DNA from: Irpex lacteus
Lineage: Eukaryota > Basidiomycota > Agaricomycetes > Polyporales > Irpicaceae
NCBI GenBank assembly: GCA_001986395.2
Contig: MQVO02000022.1
Coordinates: forward strand, 186,001 to 250,000
DNA length: 64,000 nt
Reading direction: 5' to 3'
The position numbers and the translations under genes are program-made. Under the pieces are notes generated by a model. The model saw only the letters and a program-made list of their open reading frames with translations. It had not been told where the DNA came from and made no database searches. This document shows positions 13,197-23,745 of the stretch, piece by piece (within the stretch, counting starts at the first letter, position 1; the number at the start of each line of letters is the position of its first letter).

Positions 13197-15905
13197 CTAG
13201 GAAGAGCTGCCGTCTTCTACGAGGAGTGTTCCGCCTTTATCAACGGACAACCGGATGCGGTCACCGGCTTTCACATCCTTGAACTAGCAATATGAAGTGA
13301 GTTAGTAAAGAGGAATCTAGACCAAGAAGGAGTTCGATGAATGAGGCAAAGTATAGACGAACCGTGAGTTCCCGTGTACGATGCAAGCTCTCGATCTCAT
13401 CTACTCTGTCCCTAACGTCGTCCAATTGCTGGTCGAAGCCTTCTTCTTCGACCACTTCTCGTGCTGCATGCAGAAGAAGTTCCGAATCAGGGGTTACATC
13501 GTGGTTGATCTGCACATAGTGGTCAGTCCCTGATCAATGCGGCGTGAATGAGAAGCAACGTGATTCACATCCATAGCAATGATGTTGGCACGATCCAAGT
13601 CTAATACGATCTGTGAGTTCTAGGGGCTACTGTACGGATATGGCTCAACGTACCTTCGAGGAAGTCGGTGCGGGTCATTACTTGTCGGCAACGGTACTGA
13701 GCAACGACTAATGTTGAGCAATGTACAGCCAATAGGCGGGATCAACGCTCACGTATGAAAGCCTAGGCAAGGGGAGATCTAAAAGGGCATCTGGCGGTTT
13801 TTCGCCATTAGCGATTTGTTCCCTCAAATTCTCTTCGTCTGCCTGTCGCATCTTGACGAATTCACGGAGAAGCAGCCAGGAGCATGAACTCCATTTTTGC
13901 TATTTGGCCCAAGTCAGTGAATGGTACTGATTACGCCTGATTAGAAAAGACTGAAGACGAACCTCGTCCATGACATCGTCATCGTGGTCTGGAATCAGGC
14001 CTATCTGACTAGTCAACCATGCCTTCTCTACTTCGAGCATATGTCGCGCATGTCCAAGCATGTCCGGGCTTTTTGCGATCTTAGTGAGATATGCTAAACG
14101 TCCCCCGACAATGCTGATCGCCTCCTTGAAGACTTTCTCTGGTTCCAAGGACCGACGAGCACTCATACGCATCTTCACAGTGGCGTGCAATGCTTCTCTT
14201 CCGTTGAGGTCCTTCACGGCTTGGACCTTGAGACCAGTTACTCAGAGAAAGCAATGAAATACGCATGGATGGAGACTTACATGCATACGACTAGCCGTTT
14301 TGCCTAACGGTGAAGGTGAGTAGGATAATTATGCCGGAGTTCTCCCACTTACGCATGAACAAGAAAGGCCAGAAGTCATCCCTGGTTTCCCGAAGTCAAT
14401 ACACAGCGATGAACGGTCACGTTATTTACTTACGAGCTGAATACCATGGTTAATATTCCTGTACGGAATGACGTTAGCTACACTGGCGATCTGACAGCAC
14501 TGATTGCATACCACTGGCGGCCCACGCTTCTGCCTTCTGCTGGAATTGAAGAAGAATGTTCTTGCCTTCGTCGTCATTATTGAAGAAGTGGATGTTGTTC
14601 AGTATCAATACAAGAGGTCTCCTATGCTTGTCTGAGTAACGCAATGCGACTTTCTCGAGCTTGTTGAGAGCTGGGTGTATTTCATCCGTTATGCCAAATC
14701 CACACACATGCTACCGATAAGCGTACCTCTCTCGATATCAAGCGCAGGACCACCTGTAAGACTGAGTTTAGTGACTGCGTTGACAGCACATTTCATGCGC
14801 ATATATCACACCTTCCCGCGGATCCCGCCGCTGAAACAGACCCGTTTGTGAGTCTTCATGGTATTCGAAGTTGAGTGCTTTCCCAAGTCGGAGGCGGAAC
14901 ACCTCGAGGTCGGGGTGCGCCTCGCATATGGAAACACCCTCAGCACGCGTGGCTTGCATTGCGTCGTATAACATGGTAGTCTTGCCGGCACCCTGACGTA
15001 TCGCGAGGTAACGGTTCAGTACAGCGTGCCGCTTCAGTAAGCTTCAGTCACGAAAAAGTCTAACCTTCGGTCCGAGCAGGAGGAAGTAATGTCCAGACTC
15101 ATTGCCGTGTAGGATACGGTCAATCTTGTCTTGGTCTTTGCGACGTAACCGATCTTTCCAAGAGATATCCGTATCCCACGATAGAGTATCTTGTGGGTCT
15201 TCAGTGTCGTTGGACTCTTTGATCTCGTTTTGTCGGTTGGCGCGATTAGCTAGCTCTAGAGCAGGATCATACCCGCGGAGAATGCATCCTCAATCTATGA
15301 TCGCATATGAGTCACAGTCTGGTCGTGTTGATGGAAAGCTTAATACCTTCTCAAGAACCTTAGCTTTGTACCAGTCCAGGTAAACTATGCCACCAAAGAA
15401 CACTGGTGCAGGTATCAGTAATGGGTTCACGGTTCGCGGGTATGTATGAATGCGTCAAAGGTGAAGAACTCGGCGGAGGGGTCCATATACGACATGGCTG
15501 CCCATAACTCAAACTGCGGTACGACTTACTCATGCCTAGACCAATTGCAGTGGCCAGCAACGTATCTACGGCTCCGGAACCTGTTGTAAACTGTCCGCCA
15601 CCAGACCCTCCTGCTGAAGGGACTGCTGGCGGTACAGGCACTTCTAGCGGCCTGACTTCTTCCCCATTGTCAGACGCAGCCACTTTTTCCTGTACCCGCA
15701 GCTTTCCGGTAGGACCCTGTACATCATTGCGAGATATTGGAGTGTAAGATAGGCAGCGAATTGGAAGCTTGTTGGCTGTATGCGTCAAAGCCGCGTTGTA
15801 CGTGCCAGACGCGTGCCCCACGTGGTGGGAGAATATACGACGAGCAGCTGGCCCGGAAGATGCGGCCAGCCGACGAGTTGAGTTTACACTGATAGTAGGC
15901 TTCAT
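13197..15905 (-). CDS. Predicted mitochondrial inner-membrane P-loop ATPase (AAA/ATPase_2-like)
   Basis: Fifteen exons, from high to low coordinate: 15905-15530, 15402-15347, 15294-15065, 14992-14812, 14753-14727, 14670-14512, 14458-14434, 14381-14353, 14303-14281, 14226-13963, 13899-13753, 13696-13654, 13600-13569, 13509-13363, 13283-13197. The product is about 608 residues. The N-terminus is Arg/Ser-rich and looks like a mitochondrial presequence, followed by a Pro/Gly-rich linker and one membrane segment (about residues 118-138, GLGMMFFGGIVYLDWY). The P-loop GPKGAGKTT is assembled across an intron; a Walker B-like strand PLVLILNNIHFF follows. The C-terminus (VVEEEGFDQQLDDVRDRVDE) is typical of a fungal family with a winged-helix-like end. 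The substrate is unknown. Exon 3 is one base short of the frame (see findings), so the copy is either broken there or carries a sequence error. Four consecutive small exons (27, 25, 29, 23 nt) are separated only by exon 6. It is divergent from the Nab2-like gene. Confidence 0.85.
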
Positions 15906-16423
15906 GGGTATAAGGTGTGAAAAGAGTGGAAGGGGTTTGGGGGAAACACGCAGCTGCAACTTGAATTCAACCAACCGACCTGACCATTCCTGTTTGTCTG
16001 AACACGGCACGCAGCCGCCTGAACACCGCCTTACGCTCCTCACAGGCTACGGCTGGCTTGGCTTGATGTCGCGCTCGAAAGTGTCGTCCATGATGTTACG
16101 TCTTCAATCACCTTCAATGCTGGTGGATAATGCGACGACGACGAACAAAAGCCGGGACAAGTTGATCAGCCCGGTCAGAAATCTGGATTGTGGCCAAAGC
16201 GAAGTCCAAGCAAAAGGTATATCTAACTGGCTTAGTAATGCATAGTGACTATTGTTACAGACCCCTACAGCCTCCTGTCACAGGATAAGGCTTTTGCTTA
16301 TCTACCGGTCACAGAGATCAGTGACATACGCTAACGGTTATGTCACGCGCTTCGCCTGCGTCAGAGCCACCCTCGGTCAACGCTTCTTTCCAACACCTCA
16401 CTACCTTCTCCTTCACCCTCAGC
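15906..16423. promoter_or_regulatory. Divergent promoter region, ATPase / Nab2-like
   Basis: These 518 bp separate the start codons of two divergently transcribed genes and must contain both promoters and leaders. An open frame runs through on the + strand (15769-16245), but it overlaps exon 1 of the ATPase on the opposite strand and has no domain, so it is treated as chance. No clear TATA box was seen. Confidence 0.5.
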
Positions 16424-18537
16424 ATGGCATTTGGCTTAACAATCGGGACAGAACGAGCGAATGCTTTGCAAGTGCGTATACTAATGAGTTTCAAGCTTCA
16501 CATACTAATCTTGAGCTTCAGAATGCAGTACAAGACGAACTCACGAAACGGGGCTACAGTGCCGACGCAGGTGCGTCAAATTTTGCACTTTGAAGCAATG
16601 TAAACTCACTTTTTATGAAAGACCCGGTCATGGCGGAGTATATTACGATCATGATAATTAACAACAAGACGGCTGGTGAGTGCAGCTCTCCTCTTATGAA
16701 AGAAGAGTCGTTGACAGCCATACAGCCCAAATATCGTCGGAACTCGAAGACTGTACGTTTTCAGCTTATCATTGTCTATGAAACGCATACTGACGACTAT
16801 TATAGTGATAGGATCAGACTTTGGTACGTTATATGGGAATTATAGCTAGGGAAACGACTAAAGAGGCGCATAGATCCAAGCTTCGTGGACTGGCTCTTCG
16901 CAGAGGTGGCGAAAGGTGCACCGGAAGGAACAGAGCAGCCACTACCAGCACCAGAGCCCATACCAACTGTGTCAACCGTGACAAGCAAACCTCGTGGCGA
17001 GCCTCCCCACCTGTCTAACGATATCCCGAGTAGACCGTCTAATGGTCCTCGAGAGTCAGCGCCGTTATACAGACAGGCTCTAGCACAAGCTGTACCAAGT
17101 ACCTCTCCAGGCCAGAAACGAACACGCTCTGCAAGATCACCTTCACCTAACGGGCACGCCAACAAGTCTCGACGAGTAGACCTACCAACCGGACCTCGCG
17201 CGATGCAACAACGCGATGGTGGCGGACCAAGTGGTTCGAGAAGCCTCCTTGATCGCATGGGTCCTCGGAACGGACGTGCACACGACGATATCCAGGCGCG
17301 AATCGACAGCATCACTGGTCCCGTCCAGCCAGACATGATGATGTTGCAACAACAAGGCGGATTCCCGATGAACGGAGTGCCGGGCATGGATATGGCAGCA
17401 ATGGCAGGCATGGGAAACCCAATGATGCTCCAGGAGATGATGATGAGCCAAATGGCGATGATGGCGCAGATGGCAGGAGCAATGGGTTTGTTGAACCCGG
17501 CGGCGATGGGAGCGAATGGGCAGTTCCAGGGGCAGCCAGGAGTAGGGGATGTAGGCGGGATCAACAATGGTCCGAATGGACCTCAGCAATACGGACATGA
17601 CGGTCGTGGAAGAGGCAGGGGTAGGGGAGGTCAGAGAGGTACTGGACGGGGACGTGGCGGGCATACACCAGGCTCTGGCATTGCTCACTCGGAATCATCT
17701 CCTGCGCCACCGCCTTCAGCGTCGACACCACAGGAACGCCCTTCGACAATCGCTGCACCTGCACCGGTGCACGCCACCGCTTCCGCACAACAGCTTACTC
17801 CCTCTTTGTCCCAAAGTCGTAATGCCGGTCCTGTTCCTGAACGCCCCCAATCCCCTACCCTATGCAAGTTTGGACTCAAGTGCACCAACGCGCAGTGCAG
17901 ATACTCTCATCCCTCACCTGTTGCTACGCCTGAGAGTGGTGTTGTATTGAGCAACGACCCTTGCGAAGCTGGAAAGGACTGTAAAGACAAGGACTGCGTC
18001 AAGGCCCACGTCAGCCCAGCCGTACTGAAGCCCAATGGTAAGCATCGTATTCCGCTCAAATTTTCACAACTGCTAACACCGATTCCATACACAGCCGAGC
18101 ATCTTAACCCCAAAGCACCCGTATTCACCCCTTCCGCCCACCACCATTCACCTGCTCAGTCGCAAGTTCCTTGTCGATTCGGCGCAGCGTGCACACGACC
18201 GGGATGCTCTTTCCTCCACCCGCCACGCCCGGGTACCACGCCATGTCGCTTCGGTGCTTCTTGTACGAAGGCGACGTGCCCGTTCCAGCATCCAGAGGGC
18301 CGTAGCGTTCTACCGTCGACGTTCCATCGTGGCCTAGGGAACGGCGCGGAGATGACTAGCCATAACAAGAGCGTCACCTTCAACAACAGCAAAACTCAGA
18401 CTGCTGCCGAGCTGGAGAAGAAGTTGAAGGAGATGGAGGAGAAGAAAAATCAGGCACAGGCTGCGGTTGCTCAAGCTCAGGCTGCCGCCGCGGCGAGCAA
18501 GGATAACGGTGCGAAGAGTGTACCCGCTGCGGCATAG
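16424..18537 (+). CDS. NAB2: Nab2-like nuclear poly(A) RNA-binding CCCH zinc-finger protein
   Basis: Seven exons (16424-16471, 16522-16570, 16622-16675, 16726-16752, 16806-16823, 16874-18037, 18095-18537) give exactly 600 residues. The first 80 residues match the helical PWI-like N-terminal domain of Nab2/ZC3H14, ending LEDLIGSDFDPSFVDWLF. Next come a Ser/Pro/Arg linker, a methionine-rich stretch (about 17330-17490) and an RGG box (GRGRGRGGQRGTGRGRGG). Four C-x5-C-x4-C-x3-H fingers follow: CKFGLKCTNAQCRYSH, CEAGKDCKDKDCVKAH, CRFGAACTRPGCSFLH and CRFGASCTKATCPFQH. The C-terminus is an Ala/Gln/Glu coiled coil. In the family, the fingers bind poly(A) and the N-terminal domain links mRNA to export factors, limiting tail length. 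Yeast Nab2 has seven fingers; four are visible here. The N-terminal domain is split into tiny exons, including one of 18 nt. The ATG is supported by the family-typical start MAFGLTIGTERANALQ. Confidence 0.9.
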
Positions 18538-19524
18538 TGACCCTCACGATCAAGCATCGCTTTTGCTCCTGACATGGACGGTCGGTGCACACCTACGTCT
18601 CCGAACTTTGGACTGCTAGAAAAATAGCGGTCGCGAACAGCTCAATCAATTAGCTCATGGATATCGCTCTCATGTAGTATTATTTTCTTAACGTGTTTCT
18701 CGCTCACCTCACTGCTCTCTGCTCGAGTTCCTTCTTACATTACCGTATAACGCGCTGTTGTCGTTGATTGTCTGTTTCTTCCCAGTAGTTGCGCATCAGT
18801 TACGCATAAGTAGCAGTAGACAAATTCTCTGTTTGCAGAGAGGGAAGCTCCCAGCTCGTAACAAATAACGATATGTCGGTGGTCCGCGCAAGTTATAAAG
18901 CGGCCACTGACTAGGAGTCTCCTCCAAACATCGTGTGTTTCTCGAAGTGCTAGTCCTGCTGGACGGGTTTGTGAGAATAAATATAGAAATGGATTTGAGT
19001 CCACGAAGGTCCACGACGGTGGGATGATGGATCATGCCCACAATTTTCCTTTCCACTGCTTGTCGTCTAGCTCGCTGGCCACCACCTAAACAAGTTGCGA
19101 GAACCTTGCTCAAGGCGTACTGTCTCCTCTGGAAGGCCTCTGTGATCCTCAAGCTTCGCGATATCGGGAGACCACAGCCGACGTACGCATATGGGACCGA
19201 AGCCAGCGTCTTGGCAAAGGCTCCAACTTGAAACCATGTCGGCGGATTTCAATGTCGTCTGTCCCCCAACCTCTCCTCTCCCCTCTATACGCTTGACATA
19301 GCGACTAGGCCCTGTTTTTCTTGACCTACACGGCGCTCGCTATCGCGCCCCGAGTCGGCGTCCGGTGAAGGCAGTGACCACTTTGGTGCATAAGTTGGAC
19401 TTTGTCAGCCTGCCGACACCCAGAGGCTACTGCTCCGACTGTCTCCAGACATATCTATGAGACCATCTGGCTTATAATTTGACTCGAGACTACTTGATAC
19501 CCCACGCCCGCACTCGTTCACGCA
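18538..19524. other. Intergenic, Nab2-like to alpha/beta-hydrolase
   Basis: Contains the 3' flank of the Nab2-like gene and the promoter of the hydrolase gene. Minus-strand frames (18796-19152, 19067-19252) show no domain or splicing pattern. The last 250 bases are C/T-rich, as is common in fungal promoters. Confidence 0.5.
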
Positions 19525-22500
19525 ATGGTCAACTCACTGACCCGCGAAGCGACCGTGAAACTTGGTCCAATCCTCCTCGAGACACTCCTCAAACATTATT
19601 TCGACCGGATCGTCAAGGACAACACCTCCCAGGGCAGAGTGCTGACCCAGCTCCGGAAGGACGAACTTTTGTACGATGAAGCGTTCATTGTTGTCAAGGT
19701 GCGTTTGTTTGGTTCCACCCTCCCCCACACTCAACACTTAGTTGGCTTTGTCTCTCCCGATATGGCATGTGTAGATGTTCCTTGAGGCAGCTTCTAAGTG
19801 AGTTGTATGAAATGGACCGGTGGCAAATTCGCTTGACGGAACGACCGTTTGGCTGGTAGACACACGGTGGAAGAAGTTCAACAATTCTCCAATACCCGCA
19901 CGCCATCCCCGCCATGGGTCCATGTGGTCAAAGTGGTGGTACCAATGTCTTGCTGTGACGCTGCTGCGGACATCGTGATCAAAGCGTTGGGCGGAGAGCA
20001 AATGACAAAGAAGGTGGTAGGAGGAACGAAGTGGTGGCAGGTTCGCGGGTTGAAAGGGTACGTGAGCCAAAATGTGACTGTAGCCTGTTGCGGTGCTAAT
20101 AGACGTGACCAGGGTGGATGGGGAGTGGATGGTGGCAAAGAAGGATTGGCAGGAAGCTGAGAAACGGTACAAGTCCCAGGAGAAACAAAGAGCCAGTCTC
20201 GGGAAGAACGGTCGCAAGAGTAACTCTGCGCCAACAATACCCGTATCGACTCCAGAAGAGGATGAGACACCTTCCTATGATCCAGATATGGATGACATGC
20301 GCTGTATCTTGTACACGCACGGGGGTAAGCCAGTCGACGGTCCTGTAATTCTGTGTTCTGAACATTCAGCAGGTGGTTATTATTTCGGCAGCGTGGACCA
20401 GGAACGTTATGCCATCCAACGGTTTGCGCGCAAGATTAATGGTCGTGTGTTTGGTATGTACGCCATTGCCGGATGTATGATGGCCTCCTGATGTTGCCTG
20501 TAGCAATCAACTACCGTCTGGCACCGCAATACCCCTTTCCTTGCGCGTTGCAGGACATTGTAGCGGCATGTAAGACACTTTCTCGCACCTGTATGGCGGC
20601 TACTAACTTTCCATGATAGACCTTTTCCTTATCCGCCCGCCCGAGGGTGCTCTTCACCGACCGGTAAATCCTGCGCATATAGTGGTAGCTGGAGACTCAG
20701 CCGGTGGGGGTCTGACTATAGCATTGCTCCAAGTGATTCGGGACTGTGGTCTTCCGGCACCTGCTGGCGGATTTCTCATTTCTCCGTGGTGTGACCTTAC
20801 CCACTCCTTTCCTAGTATCCACACCAATACCGCAACAGTAAGTCTTTTATGACATGCGCATGGAATATTTTCTGAACCTACTATTCAGGATGTCATACCC
20901 CCGTGGGGATTATCTTTTCAGAAGCCCAGCACGCTATGGCCACCTCCTCCCGAGGAACTCACTACACGAGTGCGAGAGACCTTGCGCTCACGGATTCACG
21001 ACGCCATATCAATGACGAAGCAACCACGAGCCGATAACAACATTAGCCGAATCACACCGAAAGCGGGAGAGAACGACGTACGATTGCCTCAGACTGGTCA
21101 AACGTTGCACCTGGGCTCCACGGCGTCTCTGCCCGCTATGCAGTCTGATGTCAGGGACCAGACAGTTGAGTGCACGACTAGTACCGGCAAGGTGCTAAGA
21201 GTCGAGGATCAGATACATATGTATGCGCCGAATTATCTGTTGGACCATCCGCTCGTTAGTCCAGTGATGGCTTACCTTGGTGGATTGCCTCCGTTGCTTG
21301 TTATTGCTGGCGATGGTGAGGTTCTTCGTGACGAAGTTATATATATGTAAGTCCACGTATAGCTTCTAGTCAGAATCTGCAAACTCACCAGAATTCAGGG
21401 CACATAAAGCCGCATATCCTGCTAGATTTCCTATTAAACCAGAATCACGGGAAATATATCCTGCGTTGAAGGGTATAGAAGAACGCCACGGTCCCACGCA
21501 AGTTCACCTACAGATCTATGATGGTAAGACATTTGCAAGCAGTCGGGCGAATGTAAGCTCACGTATTCCGTTCGACCAGATGCTGCGCATATCCTTCCAA
21601 TACTTTTCTCTTTCACAACTCCGGCGAAATATTGCTTCCGTGCGATAGCCACATTCATACGCCATGTCACAGGGACATTACCGCCGTCACAATCCGAAAG
21701 CTTCGTCAACATCCCTCCACCAGTATCCCCGCCGCCTAGCCCAGGTCTCGTAGTGTCCGACAATTTAACTCTATCACCCGTCCCATCTAACACGGCTTCA
21801 AGACCATCATCGCTCCTCCGACCGAAGTCATTCTCTGCGAACTCGCGACCGTCATCTAGAGATACCAGTCCTCGTCCGAGAGGAAGGTCGCTGTTCGTCA
21901 AGTCCAGTAGACCTCCCGTTGATGGTGATAGTACTGCTCCGCCCCCTCAACTGTTGAAGAAGAAATCCCTTCGGCGGGCATTCAGCGCACATGTATCCCG
22001 AGCAGGTTCCATATTCAAGAGCACCCCGAAGTTGCCTGATTTCTCCGTTGAGGACACGTCTAAGAACGTGGATAATGGGGAGTCATCGAAGCATAAGAAC
22101 TCTGCCGATGTTGGTGGCCCGAGGTTCTATGGATCTGGAGCGCAGGAGCCCGATGATGGCGTGAAGAGAGCCGGAGAGGCATCCGTATACGACAACCCTA
22201 TCGTAAGTCTTATCTCGGTTCACTGTGTTATTACTTGGCTGAACGTCTGCTCGTTGCAGAAAACCATGATACGAGAACGGGTCTCAACTCGTGGGGTGAT
22301 AAGGCCTCTTGAGCCGGAAGACCAGCTCTCCGCGTTTTCTCTCCCTCCAGAGCTGATTGGGGTGTTCTCCGAACTGACTATCCGTCGATATATCGACGCG
22401 AAGGCGAAGTTCGGGAAGAAGTTCTCCAAGGCGTACAAGGCTGTCGAGAAGTCTCGTAACAAGCACCTTGCTGCCGCAAAGAAGAATGCGATGCGCAACA

Positions 22501-22898
22501 TGATCCAGCTGCAGAGTTACTTGGAGCAAGAGAAAGCCGAGGGGACCAAAAGCTTAGCGGACGGTCTCGTCAGCAGCGGAAGCTGGAGTTGGGCCTGGGC
22601 TCTGGATATGGACGAGAAGCCTCCAGCGTCGAGCATAGTAGCGAGACGAGACACCCATGAGGCGGTGCAGTTGGCCAGAATTGCGGACCAATCGGTTCTG
22701 GCGGAGGAGAGCATCATGAGCGGGAACAACTTGTGGGCTCTCATGGCGAATTTCTTGACTACGACTCCTGGAAAGAAGAGCCAGCATCATCATCACCAGG
22801 AAGAGAACGAGTCAACTGACCAAGACAAGGAGTCGAAAGAAAAGCGGATAAGGTCGAAGTTCGCTCAACTTGTGACGGATCGCAAGAAGTGGAAGTAG
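19525..22898 (+). CDS. Alpha/beta-hydrolase (hormone-sensitive lipase family) with long C-terminal extension
   Basis: A multi-exon gene of about 940 residues, starting at 19525 (exon 1 19525-19698, exon 2 only 23 nt at 19775-19797). The hydrolase domain carries the oxyanion-hole motif YTHGGGYYFGS, the nucleophile elbow VVAGDSAGGGLTIAL, an acid-side motif VIAGDGEVLRDE and a histidine in DAAHILP. This is a complete Ser-Asp-His set of the HSL/GDXG class. A roughly 60-residue insertion of charged, Ser-rich sequence (20110-20290) precedes the HGG motif, and another low-complexity insert lies at about 20980-21200. Without a stop, the frame continues into a tail of roughly 390 residues, Ser/Pro- and Lys/Arg-rich, with a coiled-coil-like segment and a final basic run. 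In the family these enzymes hydrolyse short or medium acyl esters; the substrate here is unknown. The tail has no recognised domain. Confidence 0.85.
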
Positions 22899-23745
22899 AG
22901 GAGTGGATATAGAGGGAATTCAAGGTGCGGTGTTCGATGTGGCCTTCGCAGTTGCTGTGCCTCATTGATATGAAGTTGGATATCTTAGACTGTTTGAAGG
23001 CTACATTAGCATTCGGCAATTCGTATATTGTAGAACATGAAACGCACGTACTGATCATTTAATGCATGGCTCATATTCAAGCCTATTCGCCTTATTCAAG
23101 ATGTTAGGCTGCAGGGAATTGGATTTGTGCCTCTGCGGATGCATAGACACTGTAAGTGTGGCTTGAATTTACTGATACAGACCGGATGGAGGTACTAATA
23201 GTAAGGAAAGATGGAAGCGTGGTAGGTGAGCGGAATTAGTCTTTCGTCGGTGACGTGCTCACAAAGGCTGCAGATCATTACGGACTCACTGGCAGCCTCA
23301 AAGGCATCTGCCTACACACCTCACAGTGCCCAGAAAAACCCGCACGGCAATTTTGCCATCTCGTACTTGACAGCGATGGCCGACTGGCCTGAATGGCCTG
23401 GCGCCTAATATAATGGCCTGCCTCGTGTCGTGTTGGTCACTAGGCGCCGGTAATATGTATCGCGTCTCCGCCCTTTCCGAGCCCAACCATACCCTCCTCT
23501 ATCACGCCCAACAGCATTCACAAACCCTCTGGCTCATTGCTATACAGCCATACTGTTTTATCCCTCAACCTTTATTCACACTACCGACTACGAAACGTCG
23601 TTGTGATCGAACACTGGTCATAGCCTGCATTGTCTGGCGGCCAGCGGCCAAAGTTGACTACAAATCTCTTGCCTCTTACTTCCATCCCCTCTCTCTCTTC
23701 TATCTACGACTCACCCTTCCTTACCTCTTCTTTCGATTCATAATT
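22899..23745. other. Intergenic, hydrolase to SAP-like gene
   Basis: Holds the 3' flank of the hydrolase gene and the promoter and leader of the next gene. A C/T-rich stretch of about 100 bases precedes the ATG at 23746. The open frames seen (23413-23850, for instance) run over the start of the next gene in another frame and are discounted. Confidence 0.5.

Noticed and set aside
13569..13660. A second frameshift in the ATPase gene
   Set aside because: Using the acceptor GTATTAG at 13601-13607 instead of the earlier CACAG restores the frame (TDFLE-D-LDRANII).
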